In this document: piece by piece, positions 1 through 5,742 of the stretch
Layout of the letters: the number at the start of each line of letters is the position of its first letter
Numbering within the stretch: the first letter of the stretch is position 1
Assembly (NCBI GenBank): GCA_026984715.1
Contig: JALSRO010000008.1
Location: 1-5,896 of the forward strand
DNA length: 5,896 nucleotides
Direction: 5' to 3'
Origin: Chromatiales bacterium
GTDB lineage: Bacteria; Pseudomonadota; Gammaproteobacteria; Thiohalospirales; Thiohalospiraceae
Notes under the pieces: model-generated
The model's input: only the letters and a program-made list of their open reading frames with translations
Told to the model about the DNA's origin: nothing
The model's database searches: none
Position numbers and translations under genes: made by a program

Positions 1-69
<69 letters not shown>

Positions 70-82
70 GAAACAGTGTTCA

Positions 83-112
83 ATTCTAGTGTCGAACGGG
101 GACAACGATCAA
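83..112 (-). promoter_or_regulatory. Probable sigma-70 promoter of the tRNA-Ala gene
   Basis: On the minus strand a -35 like TTGATC (112-107) is followed after 18 bp by a -10 like TAGAAT (88-83), which matches TATAAT at five of six bases. The tRNA 5' end is 13 bp beyond the -10, so the primary transcript would carry a leader of only about six bases, normal for a tRNA. It lies in the gap between flgN and the tRNA, so the tRNA need not depend on flagellar transcription. Predicted from motif match only. Confidence 0.45.
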
Positions 113-130
113 GGGATATTCGGCAATGGT

Positions 131-622
131 TCAGGCCGTGGCAATCGGGGTGGAATCCTTCTGTCTGGAGGAGAACCCTTGAGAACTATACAGTTCAACG
201 GGTTGCATGCCATTGGTCAGAATGGCGAGAGTCTGCTGGAGGGCCGTTCTGTTCAGCTCCAGAATGCGGCCATTGACCAGGTTGCGGTCACGGCACTGCT
301 CTATCAGGGTGTGCAGCCGCTTCCAGAGGGGGCGCAACTCCCGGGAGAGGGAAGGGTTGCAGCGCTCGATGCATTGGAGTACGCCCGCCTCGTCATCGGG
401 AAATCCATACTGTTTCAGCAGAGTGGAACGCCGCCTGTGCAGCCGGGCAGTCTCCTCCAGCGCTGCCCTTTTGTGCTGCACTGCCTCTTCCAGGGCCTCT
501 CCCCGGCGCTTCTCCAGAGCGGTCTGTTCCTGTTCCAGGCTTGTCTTCAGGCGGGAGAGGCAAAGCTCCTCCTCGGAGAGGATATCAGCCAGCTCCCGCT
601 GACAATCACCGGGGAGTGTCAT
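131..622 (-). CDS. flgN: FlgN, export chaperone for hook-filament junction proteins
   Basis: 163 aa. FlgN is a cytoplasmic type III export chaperone that binds the C-termini of the junction proteins FlgK and FlgL and delivers them to the flagellar export gate. The assignment rests on three points. The size fits (family about 130-160 aa). The protein is almost wholly charged, heptad-like helix over residues 1-115. The C-terminal part has the family signature: an LVNGRILELN stretch (about 114-123), then a leucine-rich helix, then a YSSQG turn near residue 145. It starts at an ATG with AGAGGT 8 nt upstream (631-636). It lies 37 bp after flgM on the same strand, so flgM and flgN are almost certainly cotranscribed from the sigma-28 promoter at 1004-1030. 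The last residues (about 150-163) look disordered. A long opposite-strand open frame over this gene is its shadow. Confidence 0.9.
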   Translation of the reverse strand: MTLPGDCQRELADILSEEELCLSRLKTSLEQEQTALEKRRGEALEEAVQHKRAALEETARLHRRRSTLLKQYGFPDDEAGVLQCIERCNPSLSRELRPLWKRLHTLIEQCRDRNLVNGRILELNRTALQQTLAILTNGMQPVELYSSQGFSSRQKDSTPIATA

Positions 623-659
623 CTGCCATCACCTCTGTCTGGTGGGGTTTTCTCATGGT

Positions 660-974
660 CTATCTTCCCCAGGCCTGCTCCATGTCGAGCATCTTCGCCG
701 CGATCCGTTCCGGGTTGATTTCGTAACTTCCCTCCTGAATCGCTTGCCTGATCTCGGCTACACGCTGGGAATCCACAACCGGCATGCTCGCTACCGTATT
801 CTCCAGGCTGCGCATCCTGGCAGCGGTATCGGTCAGGATCACTGTATCCTGGCCTGCGGAGGAGCCGGCTTTCTGCTGATCCCGGCTGGGTTCTCCGCGC
901 CCGACCCTGACCTGGGAAGCCTCTTCCGGGCCTTTCAGGGATGAGGTTGGCAAGTTTTTGATATCTATGTTCAT
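660..974 (-). CDS. flgM: FlgM, anti-sigma-28 factor
   Basis: 104 aa from the ATG at 974. FlgM binds sigma-28 (FliA) and holds it inactive until the hook-basal body is complete, when FlgM is exported through the flagellum and late genes turn on. The N-terminal half (about 1-42) is low in hydrophobics and probably disordered, as in known FlgM, which suits export. The conserved part begins at DTVILTDTAARM (43-54) and ends with the sigma-binding helices: VDSQRVAEIRQAI (67-79), the GSYEINPERIA turn-helix (82-92) and a last helix. The ATG has AGGAGA 8 nt upstream (983-988). A GTG eight codons earlier at 998 is in frame but falls at or before the predicted transcription start, so it is not used. The gene lies between flgA and flgN and has its own sigma-28 promoter, giving the usual negative feedback in which sigma-28 makes its own inhibitor. 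Confidence 0.93.
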   Translation of the reverse strand: MNIDIKNLPTSSLKGPEEASQVRVGRGEPSRDQQKAGSSAGQDTVILTDTAARMRSLENTVASMPVVDSQRVAEIRQAIQEGSYEINPERIAAKMLDMEQAWGR

Positions 975-1003
975 TGTTTCAGTCTCCTGCTCTTTCACAG
1001 GGA

Positions 1004-1030
1004 TTATCGGCCTTTCGGAACAAAGCTTTA
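1004..1030 (-). promoter_or_regulatory. Sigma-28 (FliA) promoter for flgM-flgN
   Basis: On the minus strand the sequence reads TAAAGCTT (1030-1023), an 11 bp spacer, then GCCGATAA (1011-1004). The enterobacterial sigma-28 consensus is TAAAGTTT-N11-GCCGATAA, so the -35 matches at seven of eight bases, the spacer is exact and the -10 is perfect. The first three bases of the -35 box are the TAA stop codon of flgA. Transcription should start near 996-998, leaving a leader of about 22-24 nt before the flgM ATG with its Shine-Dalgarno site. A sigma-28-dependent flgM promoter just after flgA is known from Salmonella, so placement and function agree. Confidence 0.9.
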
Positions 1031-1795
1031 ACGGGATAACCCGGAGTGTGACGATGTTCTCACTTTTACCATGCCCGGTCCGCTGACAATGGCTTCGATG
1101 ACCTTTTTCGATGTGGTGTTGCGTACCTTGATCAGGTCACCACGGGCGCCGTCAGCGAGAGCCTCTCCCGTGGCGCGGATCTCGATTCCCAGGGATTCGG
1201 CCACGATCGTGACTTGCTCTCCGCGCCGCACCAGCCGCGGGAGCTCGATCAGCCGGGGAGTAATAATGGTATCGCTCCCGATGCTGCGCTTGAGCACCTT
1301 GCCGACAGGTTGTTTGCGGTCGATTATATACCCCATCTTCAGGGCTGCCAGGTCCCGTTCCACCATCTTGATGTCACTGTCGGTGATCACCTCCCCCCTC
1401 GCCAGCGGGCGTGTACTCATGGCTACCGGCTGGATCACCTGAACGTAGGCTGGCACGTAGATGGTCCATGGAGACTCTCCATTGCAGCGGACTCCGATAG
1501 TGGTATTTCCCAGAATTCGGCTGCCCGGAGGCTGAAAGGCACCGAGCGGTTCACTACAGCGAGGCAGCCTCAGCCGCGGGCCGATGCGGCCCACTTTTAC
1601 TCGTACCCTGCTGCCATAATGGTTGGTCTGCTGGCCGACAAACTCTGTCACCGTGCTGCGAATGGAGTCGGCCGACTGAATCGGTGCGGATACGCCAATG
1701 GCAGGGACAAGAAGCAACCACGCAACAGCGACCGCTCTGAATACAGGGGCCCTGGTGCTGCAGCTTCGTGGCGCAGCCAGGCAGGCAGGGCGCAA
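1028..1795 (-). CDS. flgA: FlgA, flagellar P-ring assembly chaperone
   Basis: 255 aa from the TTG at 1795. FlgA is a periplasmic protein that helps FlgI subunits assemble into the P ring round the flagellar rod. From this start a hydrophobic signal segment covers about residues 19-36 (core VAWLLLVPAIG), with cleavage near the following VSAPIQS. The mature part has the FlgA cysteine pair, in RLPRCSEPL (about 77-85) and VRCNGESPW (about 102-110), then YVPAYVQV. A SAF-type domain begins at RPLARGEVI and holds RRGEQVTIV before the C-terminal beta region. The start is ambiguous. In-frame ATGs at 1843 (271 aa) and 1873 (281 aa) lack Shine-Dalgarno sites and would put about 35-45 residues before the signal core. 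The TTG has GGAGAG five bases upstream (1801-1806) and leaves a normal-sized, AT-rich divergent promoter region. The TAA stop lies inside the flgM promoter. Confidence 0.92.
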   Translation of the reverse strand: MRPACLAAPRSCSTRAPVFRAVAVAWLLLVPAIGVSAPIQSADSIRSTVTEFVGQQTNHYGSRVRVKVGRIGPRLRLPRCSEPLGAFQPPGSRILGNTTIGVRCNGESPWTIYVPAYVQVIQPVAMSTRPLARGEVITDSDIKMVERDLAALKMGYIIDRKQPVGKVLKRSIGSDTIITPRLIELPRLVRRGEQVTIVAESLGIEIRATGEALADGARGDLIKVRNTTSKKVIEAIVSGPGMVKVRTSSHSGLSR

Positions 1796-1927
1796 TACCG
1801 CTCTCCGGATTGATATTAAATGTTTCTCAAGGTTTTTCGCCATCGGTTCGATATATGTTAGCACCGGGTTCATGAACTACGACAGTGAACTCTGCAGATA
1901 GTGCCGGGGCAGCAGAACCAGATAACC

Positions 1928-2764
1928 ATGGAGAGCAAATCGTTGGTCAGTCAAGCAATCAGTTCCGAAGAGTACCACAGATTCCGGCAGTTTCTGGAAC
2001 GCTCCGCCGGCATCGTGCTTGGGGGAAACAAACAGTACTTGGTGGATACCCGCCTGGGACACGTCATGGAGGAGGAGCGGATCGGGAGTCTGGGTGAGCT
2101 ACTCAGCCGTGTGGAGGGGGGATCATCTGGATTGCGCGAGCGGGTGATCGACGCCATGACGACCAACGAAACGCTCTGGTTTCGCGACAGCAAGCCCTAT
2201 CAACTGCTTGAACAGGTCATTCTGCCGGAGTTTGCCCGGCGCCCGCTGCGTATCTGGTCGGCCGCCTGTTCTTCAGGGCAGGAGCCCTACTCGATCAATT
2301 TTGTAGTCGAAGAGTTCCGGGAGAGGCACCCGGCGGCGGCACCCGTGCGTACCGAGGTTGTGGCTACAGATCTCTCCCCCTCCATGCTGAGTATGGCCAG
2401 GGCGGCAGCATATGATGCCATCAGCATGGCGCGCGGGCTGACAGAGCAACAGAAGCAGCGATTTTTCAGCCGCAAGGGGGAGCGGTGGGTGGTAAAGCCG
2501 GAATACCGGCGCGCAGTGACCTTCCGAAAACTCAATCTGCAGGACAACTATGCTCCGCTCGGCAGGTTTGATGTGATCTTCTGCCGCAATGTCCTGATCT
2601 ACTTCTCCGCAGAGCTGAAGCGCGACATCCTAGATCGAATGGCAGATACACTGCGGCCGGGTGGGTATCTGATCCTGGGGAGCTCCGAATCGGTGAATGG
2701 ATACAGCAATAGATACCGGACCGAGCGCCATGCCCAAGGGGTGGTTTTCCGGACGACGGATTGA
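1928..2764 (+). CDS. cheR: CheR, chemoreceptor glutamate O-methyltransferase
   Basis: 278 aa from the ATG at 1928. CheR uses S-adenosylmethionine to methylate glutamates on the cytoplasmic part of chemoreceptors, opposing the esterase CheB and so setting adaptation. The N-terminal helical domain (about 12-80) includes GIVLGGNKQYLV and ends in MTTNETLWFRD (77-87), which carries the Asn and Arg of the CheR active-site region. The Rossmann domain follows: IWSAACSSGQEPYS (109-122) for SAM binding, the acidic ATDLS (146-150), FCRNVLIYF (218-226) and GGYLILGSSES (245-255). Length and sequence are close to the roughly 275 aa Pseudomonas CheR. A GTG at 1901 is in frame; neither start has a clear Shine-Dalgarno site, and ATG was preferred because the conserved region begins soon after. 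It is transcribed away from flgA. The cheV often found beside it is absent, and no confident promoter was found. Confidence 0.95.
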   Translation: MESKSLVSQAISSEEYHRFRQFLERSAGIVLGGNKQYLVDTRLGHVMEEERIGSLGELLSRVEGGSSGLRERVIDAMTTNETLWFRDSKPYQLLEQVILPEFARRPLRIWSAACSSGQEPYSINFVVEEFRERHPAAAPVRTEVVATDLSPSMLSMARAAAYDAISMARGLTEQQKQRFFSRKGERWVVKPEYRRAVTFRKLNLQDNYAPLGRFDVIFCRNVLIYFSAELKRDILDRMADTLRPGGYLILGSSESVNGYSNRYRTERHAQGVVFRTTD

Positions 2765-3149
2765 GAAGATGCGGTTTGTGACGGCACCCGCCTGAGGCCC
2801 TGAACGCGGCAAATGTCGCTGCAGGGTTGAGACACCCGGCAGCCAGGGCAGCGCAGCGGTGATTGCTGCCAGGTTGCACTGTCGTCTGGCGCAATTGAGA
2901 CCCTTCTCGCAGAACTGTTTTATTGTTTTCTGTACCATCTCCGTCCTGAAATCGGGAAGTACCCCGGTGACACCCAGGTAGCCACGAGAAAGGCGCAGTT
3001 TACTGGTGTATCATCGCCAGCCATTTCCCTGGCGGTAGCGCTGCCCCACTGCCATGGTGTTTCGTTCCCATCGCTGCCGTCCGCGCCCGGTTTCAGGCTT
3101 GCCCGGTGGAAACCGTTGACAAGCCGGTGGCGGGTTGTGGCGTGAAATA
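2765..3149. other. Stretch without a convincing gene between cheR and the ligase operon
   Basis: About 385 bp lie between the cheR stop and the promoter of the next operon. No plus-strand reading frame of useful length is open. Two minus-strand frames cross it, but they run into the coding ends of the neighbouring genes and show no recognisable domain. There are imperfect inverted repeats, for example GGCAGC 2847-2852 with GCTGCC 2865-2870, and CGCCAG 3015-3020 with CTGGCG 3029-3034. Neither is followed by a T-run, so neither is called a terminator. A T-rich patch sits at about 2918-2931 after only a weak stem. Nothing here is assigned; decayed coding sequence or an untranslated RNA cannot be excluded. 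Confidence 0.5.
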
Positions 3150-3178
3150 TTGCGTTTACGCGGGAAAATGCGTATAAA
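3150..3178 (+). promoter_or_regulatory. Sigma-70 promoter of the ligase-methyltransferase operon
   Basis: TTGCGT (3150-3155), a 17 bp spacer and TATAAA (3173-3178) make a strong housekeeping-type promoter: four of six and five of six matches at the optimal spacing. Transcription would start near 3185, giving a leader of about 63 nt before the ATG at 3248. The region between and around the boxes contains the small inverted repeat GCGT-TT-ACGC (3152-3161), which could be a regulator site. The promoter is not of the sigma-28 or sigma-54 type, so the operon is probably not under direct flagellar control. Confidence 0.7.
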
Positions 3179-3191
3179 TCCTGCGAGACCA

Positions 3192-3227
3192 TTGGCCCGG
3201 CAACGATATATAGCGCTGCCGGGTTAA
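3192..3227 (+). promoter_or_regulatory. Long hairpin in the leader of the ligase operon
   Basis: CCCGGCA (3196-3202) pairs perfectly with TGCCGGG (3217-3223). The stem extends outward by two G-U and two A-T pairs to 3192 and 3227, and after one mismatch it continues inward by two pairs to a loop of about eight bases, ATATATAG. It lies between the predicted transcription start (about 3185) and the ribosome binding site AGAGGA (3233-3238). No T-run follows, so it is not a simple terminator. It could stabilise or gate the messenger, or be a DNA operator just downstream of the start. The structure is seen in the sequence; its role is inferred. Confidence 0.55.
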
Positions 3228-3247
3228 CAATAAGAGGACGATAATAC

Positions 3248-4825
3248 ATGTCAAGGGGGGAGGGAGTGCGCATTCGCCAGCAGCGATTGCTGCATGAGTT
3301 GTTCATCAGCGTTGCGGAGCGGCAGCCGGCGAAGGAAGCACTCGTCGTCGAGGGCCGTTCCTACAGCTACGCCGAGCTGCTCAAGGCGGCCAGCCAGGTG
3401 GCTTCCGCTCTTTCGCAGCGGGGGGTACAGCGAGGGGACCGCGTGGCGATATTCATGGACAACACCTGGCCATGCGTCGTTTCCATATATGGCGCAATGA
3501 TGGCGGGTGCCGTGTTTCTGCTGATCAATCCCCAAACCAAGAGGGAGAAGCTGAAGTATCTGCTGGAGGACAGCGGCGCCAGGGCGATGTTGACCGATGC
3601 TCACCTGGGGTTCGTTTTTCTGGAGGTGCTGGAGGAGATCGGCCCAGACCTGTTGGTGATTGCATCCGGGGTGCTCTCTCCGGAGAGTGAGCGCGTGGAG
3701 TCTTTCGATGAGCTGCTGCAGGGTGAGGTGGGGAGCCCTCCCCCCTGTATGACGATTCCGACGGATCTCGCTGCGCTCATCTACACATCCGGGAGTACCG
3801 GTTTCCCGAAAGGGGTGATGCAGACCCATCAGTCGATGGTGTTCGCAACCCGCAGTATCGTCGAGTATCTGAGGATGCAGCCGGACGATCGCGTCCTGTT
3901 GGCGTTGCCAATGGCATTCGACTACGGCCTCTACCAGCTGTTGATGACCATGAGTATCGGGGCCACGCTGGTTATCGAGCGCTCGTTTACGTTTCAGGGG
4001 TTGATCCACAAACGCATGAGAGAGGAGCGTGTCACCGTATTTCCCGGTGTCCCCACCGTCTTTGCCATGCTTGTCTCATCCCACAGGAAAAAGGCGATGC
4101 GGTTTCCCGATGTCCAGGTGGTCACCAATACGGCGGCCGCGCTCCCTGCGGAGTCCGTTCCGCTGTTGCAGGAGATCTTCCCCAATGCCTGTATATTCAA
4201 GATGTACGGATTGACCGAATGCAAGCGGGTCTGCTATCTCGAGCCGGAGCTGCTTGCGAAGAAGCCTGCGTCTGTCGGTAGGGCTATTCCCGGTACCGAA
4301 CTCTATCTGCTTTCGCCGGATGGTGAAGAGGTGGGTCCCGGCGAGGCGGGAATACTCTACGTGCGGGGTCCCCACCTGATGGCCGGATACTGGCAGCAGC
4401 CCGAACAGACAGCCGAAATGCTGAAACCGGGGAAGTTGCCGGGCGAACGGGTGCTATGTACGCATGACTGGTTTCGCATGGACGAAGAGGGCGATCTCTA
4501 TTTCCTGGGGCGCAGCGACGACATCATCAAGACCCGGGGGGAGAAGGTGTCACCTCTGGAGGTGGAAAACGTGCTCTACGCCCTGAATGGAGTCCGGGAG
4601 GCCGCTGTTGTCGGGGGGAGTGACGAGCTGCTCGGACAGGCTGTATACGCCTTTGTCTCTCTGGAGGCGGGTTCGGAGTTGACGCTGCAGCAGATAAAGA
4701 AGTTCTGTATTTCCAGGCTGGAGAACTTCATGGTGCCCAAGGCCATCGAGTTGCTGGACGAGCTGCCCAAATCCCCGAACGGGAAAATCGACAAGAAAAA
4801 ACTGGAAAAAAGAGTCGCACAATGA
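3248..4825 (+). CDS. Stand-alone AMP-forming adenylating enzyme (acyl-CoA synthetase / AMP-acid ligase family)
   Basis: 525 aa, full length for the ANL superfamily: it activates a carboxylate with ATP to an acyl-adenylate, then transfers it to a thiol, usually CoA or a carrier-protein arm. Motifs in order are IYTSGSTGFPKGV (178-190, phosphate loop), PMAFDYGLYQ (221-230), MYGLTECKR (319-327), THDWFR (405-410, Asp binding the ribose), GRSDDIIKTRGEKVSP (421-436, hinge) and SPNGKIDKKK (509-518, catalytic Lys513). There is no membrane segment or carrier domain. FD at 224-225 sits where amino-acid-activating domains carry their substrate Asp, so an amino or imino acid is possible. From memory the FDYG region resembles the exosortase-associated ligase family (TIGR03098) and YGLTECKR resembles prolyl-AMP ligases of the PltF/RedM kind; neither was tested. 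The ATG has AGAGGA 9 nt upstream. A GTG at 3266 after a purine-rich tract is a possible second start. The gene overlaps the methyltransferase by ATGA. Exact substrate unknown. Confidence 0.9.
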   Translation: MSRGEGVRIRQQRLLHELFISVAERQPAKEALVVEGRSYSYAELLKAASQVASALSQRGVQRGDRVAIFMDNTWPCVVSIYGAMMAGAVFLLINPQTKREKLKYLLEDSGARAMLTDAHLGFVFLEVLEEIGPDLLVIASGVLSPESERVESFDELLQGEVGSPPPCMTIPTDLAALIYTSGSTGFPKGVMQTHQSMVFATRSIVEYLRMQPDDRVLLALPMAFDYGLYQLLMTMSIGATLVIERSFTFQGLIHKRMREERVTVFPGVPTVFAMLVSSHRKKAMRFPDVQVVTNTAAALPAESVPLLQEIFPNACIFKMYGLTECKRVCYLEPELLAKKPASVGRAIPGTELYLLSPDGEEVGPGEAGILYVRGPHLMAGYWQQPEQTAEMLKPGKLPGERVLCTHDWFRMDEEGDLYFLGRSDDIIKTRGEKVSPLEVENVLYALNGVREAAVVGGSDELLGQAVYAFVSLEAGSELTLQQIKKFCISRLENFMVPKAIELLDELPKSPNGKIDKKKLEKRVAQ

Positions 4826-5727
4826 ATCAGAACGATATCTATGAAGAGTTGCTTGCGCAACTGGATGCCGCGTGCCTGGAGTTTCTTTCAGACAAGCCCG
4901 AGGAGACTCCAGAGTCGACCCTGAGGGCTCTCTGGCTGTACGCAGGGGGGGAGCCGGTTTCGGCAGAGGTGGCAATGAGAGCGAAAAGGCTGCCGGAGCT
5001 GACGGCTGCCCAGCTGAGGGTATTGCGGCGAGCGATGGATACCCGCTTGAAAGGGGTGCCGCTCTCCCATATAACGGGGCGACAGAGTTTCATGGGGATC
5101 GAGCTGCTCTCCTCGGCCCATGCGCTGGTGCCTCGCAAGGAGACGGAGCTGCTTGGAAACAGGGCCTGTGACCTGATTGGCGAACTGGTATCCGCCCAGG
5201 GAGATGTGTGTGTAATCGATGTCTGTACCGGGGCCGGGAATCTGCCTGTCGCCTATGCAAAGAGGCACCAGGCGGCCCGCATCTACGCCTCGGATCTAAG
5301 CGTCGATGCCGTGGAGCTGGCCAGGAGGAACGTGGTGTTTCACGGTCTGGAGTCGCAGGTCGCATTGGAGGTGGGTGATCTGATGGAGCCATACAGAAAC
5401 GACCGGTTCCTGGGTAAAGTGGATATTCTGACCTGTAATCCACCATATATCTCCAGTGGCAAGGTAGGGAAGATGAGCAGGGAGATTTCCGAATTTGAAC
5501 CTCGCATGGCTTTCGATGGCGGGGCATTTGGAATCAGGATCCTCGAGCGACTGATCAAGGGTGCGCCTGAACTGTTGCGTCGAGGGGGATACCTTCTTTT
5601 CGAGGTGGGGCAGGGTCAAGGGGGAGGGATCCAGCGGCGGCTGGAGAAGAGCGGCCTCTATCGGGATGTCGCTCCCCTGCACGACGAAAACGGCAGCATT
5701 CGAGCGTTCTGCGCCACCGTGGCGTAG
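4822..5727 (+). CDS. Divergent HemK/PrmC-type class I methyltransferase
   Basis: 301 aa. True PrmC methylates the glutamine of the GGQ motif in peptide release factors. This protein has the same plan. A helical N-terminal domain (about 1-85) leads to the linker GVPLSHITGRQSF (78-90) and VPRKETELL (103-111). The SAM fold follows: VIDVCTGAGNLPVAYA (131-146), ASDLSVDAVELARRN (156-170), the catalytic NPPY (206-209), EFEPRMAFDGGAFGI (224-238) and GGYLLFEVGQGQ (255-266). It departs from PrmC in several places: PRK rather than PRP before ETE, His84 where Tyr is usual, CTGAGN for the usual GTGSG, and a C-terminus without the DxxGxxR(V/F) ending. It is not next to prfA and starts inside the ligase stop codon (ATGA), so the two are translationally coupled. 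An amide or similar nitrogen related to the ligase product is a likely target. A second-copy PrmC is the main alternative. Confidence 0.85.
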   Translation: MNQNDIYEELLAQLDAACLEFLSDKPEETPESTLRALWLYAGGEPVSAEVAMRAKRLPELTAAQLRVLRRAMDTRLKGVPLSHITGRQSFMGIELLSSAHALVPRKETELLGNRACDLIGELVSAQGDVCVIDVCTGAGNLPVAYAKRHQAARIYASDLSVDAVELARRNVVFHGLESQVALEVGDLMEPYRNDRFLGKVDILTCNPPYISSGKVGKMSREISEFEPRMAFDGGAFGIRILERLIKGAPELLRRGGYLLFEVGQGQGGGIQRRLEKSGLYRDVAPLHDENGSIRAFCATVA

Positions 5728-5742
5728 AGCCGTGCCGGACAC

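Noticed and set aside
89..718. 209-codon plus-strand open frame over flgN and the end of flgM
   Set aside because: It lies opposite two well-supported flagellar genes, shows no recognisable domain, and its length follows from the codon bias of the real strand.
1827..1844. Sigma-54-like site (TGGCGAAAAACCTTGA) upstream of flgA on the minus strand
   Set aside because: The -12 part has TTGA, not TTGC, and spacing is one base too long; sigma-54 does not tolerate that well.
1868..1877. Ten-base palindrome GTTCATGAAC between flgA and cheR
   Set aside because: Short, single copy and not placed against a recognisable promoter; no basis to call an operator.
2630..2938. 102-codon minus-strand frame overlapping the cheR 3' end
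   Set aside because: A third of it is antisense to conserved cheR sequence; composition and lack of a recognised domain point to a shadow.
3116..3121. Perfect -35 hexamer TTGACA upstream of the ligase promoter
   Set aside because: No acceptable -10 lies 16-18 bp downstream; the pair at 3150-3178 is far better.
2920..3306. 128-codon minus-strand frame across the gene-poor stretch and the ligase promoter
   Set aside because: It covers the strong promoter and the first codons of the ligase, has no recognised domain, and shows no clear start signal.
3251..4009. 252-codon minus-strand open frame inside the ligase gene
   Set aside because: His-, Gln- and Arg-rich composition typical of an antisense shadow; the plus-strand ligase has all family motifs across it.
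5712..5724. Small hairpin CGCCA-CCG-TGGCG at the end of the methyltransferase gene
   Set aside because: It is a five-pair stem inside the last codons with no T-run, so it was not called a terminator.
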